Shown piece after piece: positions 48,595-56,441 of a stretch of DNA of 64,000 nt (position 1 is its first letter; each line of letters begins with the position of its first letter). A program made the translations under genes and the position numbers. Source of the DNA: CAZCSK01 sp964501265 (GTDB lineage: Bacteria > Actinomycetota > CADDZG01 > JAHWKV01); NCBI GenBank assembly GCA_964501265.1, contig CAZCSK010000005.1, forward strand, positions 18,167 through 82,166, in the 5' to 3' direction. The notes beneath the pieces are model-generated. The model had not been told where the DNA came from and did not search any database. It worked only from the letters and a program-made list of their open reading frames with translations.

Positions 48595-50144
48595 GGGAGC
48601 CCCAGCGCCGCTATAGCGTCCTCGACGGTCAGGATGCGCGGGTCACCGAAAACCTTGTTCATCTGAGTCGAGAAAGTCATTGACCCCGCGAGAGTCTGGG
48701 CCGGGACTCCGTCAGCGACGATTTCGCCCTCGGCAAGAATTATTACGCGCGTCGCCACTCGGGCGGCAAGCTCAACATCGTGAGTCGCCATGATCACCGC
48801 GCGACCCTCCTTTCGCCAACCCTTCAGCAAGTCGGCCAAACGTAACTTGGCGGGATCGTCCATGCCGCGAGTGGGCTCGTCGAGCAATATCAGTTTGGGA
48901 TCTCCCGCGGCGGCGGCCGATAAAGCAACGGCGGTGGCTTCCCCTCCCGACAGATCGCGGGGATGGTTCGCCAGCAGATGTTCGACCCCGAAGAGACCTG
49001 CCTCCGTGGTCACATCGCCATTTGAATGGGGCAAGCCCCGGCCGCGAAGAGTCGCCGCGATCTCGTCGGCGACGGTCGCCCGATAAAGGAGCTTGGCGGG
49101 ATTCTGAGGTACGAACGCTATGGCTTTAGGACGCGTCACGCGGCCGCCTTTGATCAGGCCCCCCAGCACGCGCAACAAAGTGGTTTTGCCTGACCCGTTG
49201 CGGCCCATCATGACGACGGTTTCGCCTTCGTCTATCGACACCTCGAGCGGCCCCAATACGCGTCGCCCGCCCAGCTCGACGGCAACGCCGCTCGCACTGA
49301 CGACGGCATCCCCCGTGGGGACGCTCTTGGCAGGCAACGGTGGAGTAATCTTCGCATCCTGCAGGCGCAAGCGCGCCTCGCGCAAGTTGAGCGCCAACGG
49401 GCGCCAGCCTAGCGCTCTGCCCAACTTCACAACCGGCGGACCGAGGTCGCGGTCTAAAAGAACAGTGACTGGATCTCCGGAATGGACTTTGCCCTGATCG
49501 AGCACAATCAGTCGCTGCGCATATTGCAACACCCGTTCCAGCCGGTGCTCGGCCAGGATCACAGAGATGCCCATCTCGTCTCGCAACCGCAGAAGCGCAC
49601 CAATCACTTCCTCGGCCGACTGAGGGTCCAACTGGCTCGTTGGCTCGTCGAGCACAAGATGCGCTGGCATCGCTACTAGCGCGCTTGCGATCGCAACGCG
49701 TTGCCTTTCGCCGCCCGATAGGGTGTCGAGCCGCCGCGAGCGCAGATCGGAAAGACCCAGCGCGTCCAGAACCTCCTCGACGCGTCTTCGCATCGTCGCG
49801 GAATCCGTGCCGAGATTCTCGAGCGTGAATGCAATGTCGTCTTCAACTCGTCCCGCAACCGCATGATCCTCGGGGTCTTGGCCGACGAATCCAACCGATG
49901 AGGCGAGATCGCGCGGGCGAGTGCTGGCCGTGTCGATTCCGTCGACCATCACCCGGCCCGAGAATCGCCCACCGTAATAGTGAGGAACCAGTCCATTGAT
50001 GGTGCGCAGCAAGGTCGACTTCCCCCCGCCGGAGACACCCGCGACTAGAGTTAGTTCCGAGCCGTTCAAGCTCAGATTGGCGTGATCTACCGCCGGCGCG
50101 GTCTGGCCCGGGTACGCGTAGGTGACATCGGTGATCGTGATCAT
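48591..50144 (-). CDS. ECF transporter ATPase with two fused nucleotide-binding domains (EcfA-EcfA')
   Basis: A 517-residue protein of two ABC ATPase domains. Domain one (about residues 1-235) has Walker A GVSGGGKSTLL, signature LSGGERQRVAIAS and Walker B HLVLDEPTSQLD. Domain two (about 275-500) has GRNGSGKTTLL, LSGGEATAVALS and LILLDEPTRGMD. Group II ECF transporters with two fused ATPase domains are known. It powers uptake through EcfT and the S component. The ATG overlaps the EcfT stop (ATGA). Confidence 0.9.
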   Translation of the reverse strand: MITITDVTYAYPGQTAPAVDHANLSLNGSELTLVAGVSGGGKSTLLRTINGLVPHYYGGRFSGRVMVDGIDTASTRPRDLASSVGFVGQDPEDHAVAGRVEDDIAFTLENLGTDSATMRRRVEEVLDALGLSDLRSRRLDTLSGGERQRVAIASALVAMPAHLVLDEPTSQLDPQSAEEVIGALLRLRDEMGISVILAEHRLERVLQYAQRLIVLDQGKVHSGDPVTVLLDRDLGPPVVKLGRALGWRPLALNLREARLRLQDAKITPPLPAKSVPTGDAVVSASGVAVELGGRRVLGPLEVSIDEGETVVMMGRNGSGKTTLLRVLGGLIKGGRVTRPKAIAFVPQNPAKLLYRATVADEIAATLRGRGLPHSNGDVTTEAGLFGVEHLLANHPRDLSGGEATAVALSAAAAGDPKLILLDEPTRGMDDPAKLRLADLLKGWRKEGRAVIMATHDVELAARVATRVIILAEGEIVADGVPAQTLAGSMTFSTQMNKVFGDPRILTVEDAIAALGLP

Positions 50145-51166
50145 GTAGTCCTTCGTTTTAAGAGTACGGGCAGGGCGACGCAGGCCGCCACCATTGTGGC
50201 GGCCGGATGCGGGGCGGCCAACGTAATGGAGGAGTACGGGTCGAAGCGCGCTTTAAGTCCACCCTGCGCGATCAGAACCGCAGAAACCGCGACGACTGCA
50301 GCAGCGATCGCCGTAAGGCGGTCGCGGGGGCCGAGGCGCCGCCGCAAGTATCGAGTGCGCGACGAGAAGCTTCCGACGATGCGCAACGAAACGACCGTGA
50401 CGAAGGCGCCGACGCCCGCGACGGTTGCGGAAAGAAACGTTGCCGTGCTTGTCGCCCAGACCGACGTTGCTATAACGCATGTAAGTGCCGCGACGGCTGC
50501 TATGGTGCGCCAGATCCGCTCCGAGCCGTCGGCAATATTGCGACCGTATCCTCGCGAGTCCATCGATTCGGCAAGGGCGATCGATCGGTCAAGTGCAGTA
50601 GCCACGACTGGAATGACGATGGGAGCCAAAGTTCTGCGACTGCCGCCGCGCATTCGTTGCGCCTCTCTCACGTCCCGGGCGGTACGAACCATTTCGGGTG
50701 CAAAACCTGCACTTATGTTCACAATCAATCCAAGCTCGAACATGAACCTCGGGGCGATGCGAATAAGATCGATCGTCTCGGTAAGCGAGATGAATGCGCC
50801 GAATATGGCCAGCACGGCCACCAAACGCAGTCCCTCAGCGACGCTCGACAACACAACTTCGGCGGTCACCGCCCCCCCAAGCGTTGTTCCGCCAAGCCAC
50901 ACCGGGAGGTGCACTTCGGAAACAACGAATAACACGTGGGTGCCCGCGTGTCCGGCAAGGCCAAACAAAACCGTCCGTATCGAAATGACGATCAGACCCA
51001 GTTTGAGAAATCCTCGAAAAGGAGACGGTCCCCCCGCGGTCCCCGCAACGGCGGCCGCGGCTGCTATTGCTAGAACATCGATGAGTGGATGGTCGAGAAC
51101 AAAGACTGCCATGAGGCTCGAGACGAGCCACACGAGCACCGCGCGCGTGTCGAGGTTGTGGGTCAC
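50141..51166 (-). CDS. ECF transporter transmembrane (T) component
   Basis: A 341-residue integral membrane protein with about eight helices. The two coupling-helix motifs that contact the ATPases are ARDVREAQRMRGG and ALAESMDSRGYG, the usual Ala-Arg-Gly type pair. The rest is hydrophobic, with LIRIAPRFMFELGLIVNIS. It links the S component to the ATPase. GTG start overlapping the upstream DUF4430 protein stop (GTGA). All five genes from 53357 to 47755 overlap, so the stoichiometry is probably coupled in translation. Confidence 0.88.
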   Translation of the reverse strand: MTHNLDTRAVLVWLVSSLMAVFVLDHPLIDVLAIAAAAAVAGTAGGPSPFRGFLKLGLIVISIRTVLFGLAGHAGTHVLFVVSEVHLPVWLGGTTLGGAVTAEVVLSSVAEGLRLVAVLAIFGAFISLTETIDLIRIAPRFMFELGLIVNISAGFAPEMVRTARDVREAQRMRGGSRRTLAPIVIPVVATALDRSIALAESMDSRGYGRNIADGSERIWRTIAAVAALTCVIATSVWATSTATFLSATVAGVGAFVTVVSLRIVGSFSSRTRYLRRRLGPRDRLTAIAAAVVAVSAVLIAQGGLKARFDPYSSITLAAPHPAATMVAACVALPVLLKRRTT

Positions 51167-51966
51167 GGGGCGCTCTTTCGTCGCGCGATTTGTCCTGCGG
51201 TGATGAGGGCCGCGAACGCTAGACCAAATACCGCATAGTCAATCTTAGAATCGGCCCGGCCTCGCTTCGTTTTCGTTACGGCCACTTCCATTGAAAGCGT
51301 CGGGGCAAGAGCACCGGGAGCGGAAGTTGCGACAGAGTCGGGAGGTGTTTCGTCCAGCGGGGACTGAGTCGGAACAGGCCCCAGTGGGCGCGAGACAGGT
51401 GAGGTTGCGGGCGTTTGTGCAGCCGAAGTGGCCGGGGGTGGAACGGCCCCCGCGCTGCACGTGAAGGAGGGACACAACTGCGCGTAGTCGGTCCCCGAGG
51501 GCGCAGAACCTTTGCCTGCGGGCAGCCAGGCCCAACCGTCCACATCACCGCATCCGACCTTGGATGAAGAAGCCCCTCTTCCCGAAGCGCGCCACCCACC
51601 GTCGGTCATCTTGAAGTAGGACCAGTAGCTGCCGTCGGAAGCCGGACAATCTTGTGTGTCGGTGCCGACATCGCCGATCTTGCAGACAAACTCTCCCATG
51701 CCCCCCGAGCTCTTCGTCACAAGATTCAGTCCCGTCGATCGAAGCGCGGAGATGCCCGTGGTCTCCGCCCCGTCAAAGGCAACGCAATATCGACGCTCGT
51801 CGGACGAATCGAATCTGACCACAACTCCCGCATGGCTTGATTCAGCCGCACATGCTGGAGGCGCCCCCGGCGAGAAGGGTGCAACAACCAGAAGTAGTGC
51901 AAGCGGAGCGGCACGCAGCGTCGCGCTGCGAAGAACCCGGGAAATCCTGTAAGTCAGACCTCCCAC
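51163..51966 (-). CDS. Exported DUF4430-like protein with C-terminal membrane anchor (transcobalamin C-domain-like)
   Basis: A 267-residue exported protein. A signal peptide (LALLLVVAPFSPGAPPACAA) precedes a domain starting VVVRFDSSDERRYCVAFDGA, with GISALRSTGLNLV, FVCKIGDVG and DGSYWSYFKMTDGGWRASGR. The YWSYF and GWAWL positions match DUF4430, the beta domain of transcobalamin and intrinsic factor that caps cobalamin. A long Pro/Ser/Thr linker and a C-terminal hydrophobic helix (IDYAVFGLAFAALITAGQIA) with basic residues anchor it. The GTG at 51966 overlaps the preceding stop (TAGTG). B12 riboswitch control and the downstream ECF transporter indicate cobalamin capture. Confidence 0.78.
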   Translation of the reverse strand: MGGLTYRISRVLRSATLRAAPLALLLVVAPFSPGAPPACAAESSHAGVVVRFDSSDERRYCVAFDGAETTGISALRSTGLNLVTKSSGGMGEFVCKIGDVGTDTQDCPASDGSYWSYFKMTDGGWRASGRGASSSKVGCGDVDGWAWLPAGKGSAPSGTDYAQLCPSFTCSAGAVPPPATSAAQTPATSPVSRPLGPVPTQSPLDETPPDSVATSAPGALAPTLSMEVAVTKTKRGRADSKIDYAVFGLAFAALITAGQIARRKSAP

Positions 51967-53357
51967 TAGGGCTCTTGGCGACTCCTCCGACCGGCCATAT
52001 AAAGGCCAGCCAGCGCCATGGCGCCGAGCGCGCCGAACCCCAGGACCCACGGCAGCGCCGACGGCTCATCGCTCCCGTCCCTCTCTCGATCGGTGCGAGA
52101 TGGATTCGCGAGCCCATCGTCGGATGGACTGGGCTCATTGAGTCCGGGCGTCGGCGCCACCCCATCGGACAGCTGAGTGGCGTCGGATGATTCGAGCGCA
52201 GTCGACGGAGCCGACGCAACGCCCCTCGTGCTCCTACGCTTGAGTGGCGTCGAGGTCTTTGTTGTAGGAGTTGCGGAGACTCCGCCGCTGGGCGATATGG
52301 AGGGAGATGGCGACGGCGAGCGTTGCTTCGAGCCCGAAGCCAGAGTTGGGCACGACGAAAAGCCGAGCAAGCACAGGAAAGACCGCTCGAGAATCCCCGG
52401 CACCGCTTGTGAGGTCGCTCCGGCATCGTTCAGACAGTCCGGTCCATCTTGATAACTGAACGACCCGTTCGCGGCCTGGAGACCGAGCAAGAATCCCACA
52501 GGGTTAGTCGATGTCTGGGTCCAGGGCGAAGACTTGGGGTCCTGCCCCGCAGCCCGAATCGCTTGAATCGCATAGGCGGTTGAATTCGCATCGCTCGGAT
52601 TCACACCCCCGCAGAAGTTCTCAGCAAACACTTGCTGGTAGGCAAATCCGCCGTCTGAGTTTTGCTCGCTCTGGAAGTAACCGACGGCTGATGCGATTGC
52701 TGCATTGATCGCGGTTTGTTGCGCCGCCGTGACGGGCTCAGCGGCGAGCAACGCTTGCACTGCGAGAGCCGACGTATTGGTATCGGTCCCCCAACCCACT
52801 TGGAACTCCCATCCCCCGTCCACCGAGCTCTGCGCATCCAAAAGCGCATCCACAGCGGCAAATGGGATCGGATCTCCGGCGGCGCGCAATGCAAGGAATG
52901 CAAACGTCTGGTCGAAGAGGTCGGTCCCGTAAAGTCCAGTGCCGGAGTTGTAGTAAGAGTTGATAAACCCGATCAAGTCGGCGTCGCCGAATGAACGGGG
53001 ATTGCGGCCGGCCAACTTCGCAGCCAGGGCAACCTTGGCAGATCGGGCAGCGTCGTCGCGCACATCGCCGCTCCCGGACGTGCTGGCGTTGGCGACACTC
53101 TGAAGGTAGGAGATGGGCCGGGGATCGGAGACTGCGGGCCATGCATTCGGATCGAGTCCGCCAGCCGCGACCGCATATAGCGCGTCGGCAGAACCACCGA
53201 TCGGCGAAAATCCCGCGATGCTGCCGTCAGGATTGACTTGTGACGTCAACCATGAGAGTGCCTCTTGGCCGGACTCAGTTTGAGTGCGCGCCGAAGCGCT
53301 CTCAAGCGGAATGAAAAGGATGGCCATTGTGGCCAGCACTGCAATGTACCTGCGCAT
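51966..53357 (-). CDS. Exported terpenoid-cyclase-like repeat protein with C-terminal anchor (transcobalamin N-domain-like)
   Basis: A 463-residue protein with a signal peptide (YIAVLATMAILFIPLESASA). Repeats of the prenyltransferase/squalene oxidase type follow: ALSWLTSQVNPDGSIAGFSP, DGGWEFQVGWGTDTNTSALA and NSDGGFAYQ. These form an alpha/alpha-barrel-like domain, as in intrinsic factor and transcobalamin, which bind cobalamin between such a barrel and a DUF4430-type domain. A Ser/Thr/Pro-rich linker and a C-terminal helix (LPWVLGFGALGAMALAGLYM) with basic residues anchor it. It is the first gene behind a cobalamin riboswitch, with GGGGG before the ATG. Confidence 0.8.
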   Translation of the reverse strand: MRRYIAVLATMAILFIPLESASARTQTESGQEALSWLTSQVNPDGSIAGFSPIGGSADALYAVAAGGLDPNAWPAVSDPRPISYLQSVANASTSGSGDVRDDAARSAKVALAAKLAGRNPRSFGDADLIGFINSYYNSGTGLYGTDLFDQTFAFLALRAAGDPIPFAAVDALLDAQSSVDGGWEFQVGWGTDTNTSALAVQALLAAEPVTAAQQTAINAAIASAVGYFQSEQNSDGGFAYQQVFAENFCGGVNPSDANSTAYAIQAIRAAGQDPKSSPWTQTSTNPVGFLLGLQAANGSFSYQDGPDCLNDAGATSQAVPGILERSFLCLLGFSSCPTLASGSKQRSPSPSPSISPSGGVSATPTTKTSTPLKRRSTRGVASAPSTALESSDATQLSDGVAPTPGLNEPSPSDDGLANPSRTDRERDGSDEPSALPWVLGFGALGAMALAGLYMAGRRSRQEP

Positions 53358-53400
53358 CGTTCCCCCTTTGTCTCGAAGGGCTTCTTCGAACGGGCACGAT

Positions 53401-53521
53401 GGCGGGTATCCTGGCTCGTCGCTCCTAGGAGCGACTTACAGTTGCGGAACAGCGCCGGACTTTCACCGGCTTCCCCCATTACATCCGTAGACATCCGGGC
53501 CAAAGGGATACCACCGCGCTT
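53401..53521 (-). promoter_or_regulatory. Cobalamin riboswitch
   Basis: On the minus strand the conserved core appears in order: GGGGAAGCCGGTGAAAGTCC, GGCGCTGTTCCGCAACTGTA, then GTCGCTCC/GGAGCGAC and GAGCCAGGATACCCGCC. This is the B12-box and regulatory hairpin region. It ends about 45 bases before the first gene of the transcobalamin-like/ECF operon. Adenosylcobalamin or a related form is expected to reduce expression. Confidence 0.95.
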
Positions 53522-53583
53522 GAACTAACTTGTAGGGCGAAACATACCATAGGGCCTCTACCTCGACCCGGCGGACGCCTAAC

Positions 53584-53613
53584 GGGTATCGGGGTGTCGC
53601 GCCCCCTGGGCAG
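53584..53613 (+). repeat. Family 2 GC palindromic repeat downstream of htrA
   Basis: GGGTATCGGGGTGTCGCGCC followed by CCCTGGGCAG is nearly identical to the copy after metE (13387-13420, inverted). It lies directly before the htrA stop, between htrA and the B12 riboswitch, and may also act as a terminator-like hairpin. Confidence 0.75.
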
Positions 53614-53614
53614 A

Positions 53615-54835
53615 TCAGGAGGTGTTCAGGGGACGATTGCCTAGGGTCGGTCGCAATCGGATCTGTTCTTTGCCTCTGGCCACTACTACTTCAATTTCGT
53701 TGCCAGCTTTGCGGGTAATAAGCACCGTCCCGACCTCACCTGGGTCGACGATCTTCGTCCCCTCAATGCTAACGATCACATCTCCCGCCTGAAATCCCGC
53801 CTTAGCGGCTGGAGAATTCGGAACAACGCGCGTAATAAGTGCACCTTGCTTTACTGATAGGTCTTGCTGGGCCGCGATCTCCGGTGACACCGCCAGCATC
53901 TCAACACCCAAGTAGGGGCGGATCACTTTGCCCCGTGCGATCAACTGCTCGATGACGGTTCGCGCCGGAGAGATTCCGATCGCGAAGCCGATGTTCTGCG
54001 CGGAGCCCGACACCGCCGTATTGATGCCAACGACGTTTCCCTCGGCGTCGAGCAGCGGCCCACCGCTGTTGCCCGGATTGATTGCCGCGTCGGTCTGAAT
54101 GAGGCTGTCGAGGAAAACACCGTTGGGCTCGCGGATGGATCGATCGAGCGCCGACACGATGCCCTCGGTTACCGTCGGGCCGCCCGGCAAAGCGAGGGCA
54201 TGTCCGACAGCGATCACTGTGTCGCCGACGCGCAACAGATCGGAATCTCCAAAAGGCGCGGGCTTGAGACTCTTGGCGTCAATCTTGAGTACGGCGAGGT
54301 CAGTCTGAGGATCGGATCCCACCAGGGTCGCGTTGAAGTCCCGTCCATCTGGGAGCACCACTTGGATGCCGGTTCCGGAAGTCGCAACATGGTTGTTCGT
54401 TACAACGTGGCCCTGGTCATCAACCAATATTCCCGTTCCCGCGCCGTCGGGAGCTTCGGTGTCAAGGAAGGTGTCCCGCCCCAGGCTCTGGGTAAAGATG
54501 GCCACAACTGAGGGTCGAATGTTTTCAACGATTGATGCAATCGAGCCGGCCGGCGCGGGCCCCCTCGGCTTGTTGCGGGAGACAGGGAGGGGCTCAATAG
54601 GAGTCGTTAAGTCATCCTTGCTTAGGAGCGATGATCCTGCAACTCCGACCATTATTCCGACCAGCGCCGCGGCGAGAAACTTGCGCAGGGATCGCTTTTT
54701 CCTAGGAGGAGCACCCTCATCATCGTCGCCTCGCCAATACTCGGACTGCGCAGGCTCCTCCTGCTCGTCGACGTAGGACGAAAATGGGGCACCGTCATCA
54801 CGCCCCGCGGGGAACTGCCTGGTGTCCTTCTTCAA
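53615..54835 (-). CDS. htrA: HtrA/DegP-like serine protease with PDZ domain, membrane-anchored
   Basis: A 406-residue extracytoplasmic quality-control protease. A charged cytoplasmic N-terminus of about 50 residues is followed by one hydrophobic helix (FLAAALVGIMVGVAGSSLL). The trypsin-like domain has the catalytic triad in VVTNNHVATSG (His), DPQTDLAVLKID (Asp) and NPGNSGGPLLD (Ser). A PDZ domain spans about residues 295-385 (GALITRVVPNSPAAKAGFQA, then GDVIVS). It starts with TTG, with AAGGA upstream. The bases between 53541 and its 3' end contain a family 2 repeat. Confidence 0.93.
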   Translation of the reverse strand: MKKDTRQFPAGRDDGAPFSSYVDEQEEPAQSEYWRGDDDEGAPPRKKRSLRKFLAAALVGIMVGVAGSSLLSKDDLTTPIEPLPVSRNKPRGPAPAGSIASIVENIRPSVVAIFTQSLGRDTFLDTEAPDGAGTGILVDDQGHVVTNNHVATSGTGIQVVLPDGRDFNATLVGSDPQTDLAVLKIDAKSLKPAPFGDSDLLRVGDTVIAVGHALALPGGPTVTEGIVSALDRSIREPNGVFLDSLIQTDAAINPGNSGGPLLDAEGNVVGINTAVSGSAQNIGFAIGISPARTVIEQLIARGKVIRPYLGVEMLAVSPEIAAQQDLSVKQGALITRVVPNSPAAKAGFQAGDVIVSIEGTKIVDPGEVGTVLITRKAGNEIEVVVARGKEQIRLRPTLGNRPLNTS

Positions 54836-54878
54836 AGGGCATCGATCCTTTCAGCTAGTCCGATAATGAGTAGTCCGA

Positions 54879-55637
54879 TCATGAGCCTTGAAGCTGGTCA
54901 CGGAGCCAAGCGAGGTCGTCATGGATGCCTGCCGACGGAGTTTCTAGAATAACGACCGGCGCTTCGGACGCCTTCACCATATCTACTATTCGATCCGGAT
55001 CCATCTTTCCTTTGCCCAGATTGGCGTGGCGATCTGCCCCAGTTCCGGCGGCGTCGCGAGAGTCGTTGCAATGAAGGACGTCAATTCCGCCAGTGATCTT
55101 GAGCAGGCGATCAACCACGTCGGTCAAATCCTCTCCGGCTGCATGAGCGTGGCAGGTGTCGAAGCAAAAGCCGACATCGAATTCAGCCAGTTTTTCCCAG
55201 AGCCTTTCGATCTGATCGACGTAGCGCGCCACTGCATTGTCGCCGCCAGCGGTGTTCTCGATGAGGATCTTCACTGGGAACTTCCGCTCCCCAAACGCTT
55301 TCCACCACCGCATCGGGCCCTCGTCGGCGCCGTCTTCGGCATGGCCGCCGTGAACGATGACGGCCGCCGCCCCGATCTCGGCCGCCGCATCGGCAGTCTG
55401 CGACAAGGTCTTTCGCGACGGCACCCGAATGCGAGGGTTGGGATGGCAAATGTTCAAACGGTAAGGCGCGTGGATATAGATCGGAATGCCGCTGCCTCTC
55501 AATTGCTCAGCATCGGCACGAGGCTCGGGCTTCGCGAAACTCTGCGGATCTCCCACAAACATCTGGATTACGTCTGCTCCTGCGGCCTCAGCATCGCCCA
55601 AAGGATTCTCCTGCCCAACGTGCATTCCGATTTTCAT
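54879..55637 (-). CDS. nfo: Endonuclease IV (AP endonuclease family 2)
   Basis: Cuts DNA 5' to abasic sites in base-excision repair. The 252-residue TIM-barrel protein begins MKIGMHVG and shows IPIYIHAPYRLNICHP, AAAVIVHGGHAEDG, KILIENTAGGDNA, VGFCFDTCHAHAAGEDL, IDVLHCNDSRDAAGTGADRH and the C-terminal VVILETPSAG. The metal-binding His, Glu and Asp residues are all in place. It is slightly shorter than the E. coli enzyme (285). It lies downstream of the divergent zinc protein gene and upstream of htrA. Confidence 0.93.
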   Translation of the reverse strand: MKIGMHVGQENPLGDAEAAGADVIQMFVGDPQSFAKPEPRADAEQLRGSGIPIYIHAPYRLNICHPNPRIRVPSRKTLSQTADAAAEIGAAAVIVHGGHAEDGADEGPMRWWKAFGERKFPVKILIENTAGGDNAVARYVDQIERLWEKLAEFDVGFCFDTCHAHAAGEDLTDVVDRLLKITGGIDVLHCNDSRDAAGTGADRHANLGKGKMDPDRIVDMVKASEAPVVILETPSAGIHDDLAWLRDQLQGS

Positions 55638-55741
55638 TGCGTCCAGCCTACTGGAGGCCCGATTTTTTGTCGGCGCGCGTCTTTACAGTGGTAGGTGCAC
55701 TTCCCTTTTCGATTGCAAACCCTTGAAAGGGGGAAAACGAA

Positions 55742-55930
55742 ATGGCGAAGTGCAAGACCTGCGGCAAGGCAATCCGCATTCCGAAGGGCTGGACGGTGGG
55801 TCCGGCGGTGCGGCGTCACTACTGGGCAAAGCATCCAGAGCGAATGGAACAGACCCGGATCGACAAGGCAGCGGAAGCAGCCATGACGCCTGCGCCCAAA
55901 AGACGGGCAGCGGGCGGTTCGGGGCGGTAA
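55742..55930 (+). CDS. Small protein with a zinc-finger-like N-terminus
   Basis: A 62-residue basic protein starting MAKCKTCGKAIRIPKGWTVG and continuing PAVRRHYWAKHPE. The CxxC pair plus two histidines (HYWAKH) gives a C2H2-like zinc site. A purine-rich site (GAAAGGGGGAAAACGAA) precedes the ATG. No family assignment. It may bind DNA or RNA. Confidence 0.7.
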   Translation: MAKCKTCGKAIRIPKGWTVGPAVRRHYWAKHPERMEQTRIDKAAEAAMTPAPKRRAAGGSGR

Positions 55931-55953
55931 TTGACCGCCAAAGCCCCTATTGC

Positions 55954-55988
55954 CATCACTGAGTCGCGCTGAGCGCGACTCAGTGATG
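55954..55988. other. 16-bp perfect hairpin with 3-base loop
   Basis: CATCACTGAGTCGCGC pairs with GCGCGACTCAGTGATG around a TGA loop: a 16-bp perfect stem, longer than any other in the window. No T-run follows, so it is not a typical intrinsic terminator. It lies between the small zinc protein and a family 3 repeat. Confidence 0.8.
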
Positions 55989-56008
55989 AGAACCGGGTCG
56001 CTCCACCG

Positions 56009-56076
56009 CGCTGAAACGGGGAGGCGACCCCAATGCGCGACGGGCCCGGAGGACGGGGTCGCGCAGGTCCGAGCAC
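56009..56076 (+). repeat. Palindromic repeat family 3, copy 2
   Basis: It shares CGCTGAAACGG, CCGGAGGACGGGG and TCGCGCA-n-TCCGAGCAC with the copy at 45723-45796 (the latter has TTCGAGCAC). GCGACCCC / GGGGTCGC forms the inner stem. It lies upstream of the toxin-antitoxin pair. Confidence 0.75.
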
Positions 56077-56115
56077 GACCACGCGATGACGAAAATCGTC
56101 AAGTGGACAACGGAC

Positions 56116-56131
56116 AGATATCCAGATATCC
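56116..56131. promoter_or_regulatory. Possible autoregulatory operator of the RHH/PIN pair
   Basis: AGATATCC is repeated directly (56116-56123 and 56124-56131), each unit containing the palindrome GATATC, ending 8 bases before the antitoxin ATG. RHH antitoxins commonly bind such paired sites. Inference from position and symmetry. Confidence 0.5.
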
Positions 56132-56138
56132 TTTCACT

Positions 56139-56441
56139 ATGCCCAAGGTGCTGGTCACGATGGATCCGAACTTGCTAGCCCGCGTTGACAAGGCTGCAGC
56201 TAGAGAAAGGCTCTCTAGGAGCGCCTACCTTGAAAAGGTTCTCGTAGAGAAACTTCCCCAGGCGCAGACGAGAGCAGAGCTTCGAAAGCGACAGCGGGCC
56301 CTGGATCGCCTTAGGGAACTCGGCGCGAAGCACGGAACGCCAGGGGATGCAACAGCCTTTATCCGCTCTGAGCGTGACAGCAGGGCGGATAGGATATTTG
56401 GTCAAGTTGCGGAGGACTACGATGACACAAGTAGTCCTTGA
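56139..56441 (+). CDS. Ribbon-helix-helix antitoxin
   Basis: A 100-residue protein. The N-terminal MPKVLVTMDPNLLARVDKAA followed by ARERLSRSAYLEKVL is an RHH DNA-binding domain. The C-terminal half is charged and probably wraps the toxin. The ATG at 56139 is the natural start; the longer upstream reading frame runs through a repeat. Its 3' end overlaps the PIN toxin gene by 20 bases. A repeated GATATC site just upstream is a candidate operator. Confidence 0.85.
   Translation: MPKVLVTMDPNLLARVDKAAARERLSRSAYLEKVLVEKLPQAQTRAELRKRQRALDRLRELGAKHGTPGDATAFIRSERDSRADRIFGQVAEDYDDTSSP

Noticed and set aside
53522..53614. Additional small gene between htrA and the B12 riboswitch
   Set aside because: No plausible coding frame with a ribosome site; the stretch holds a family 2 repeat.
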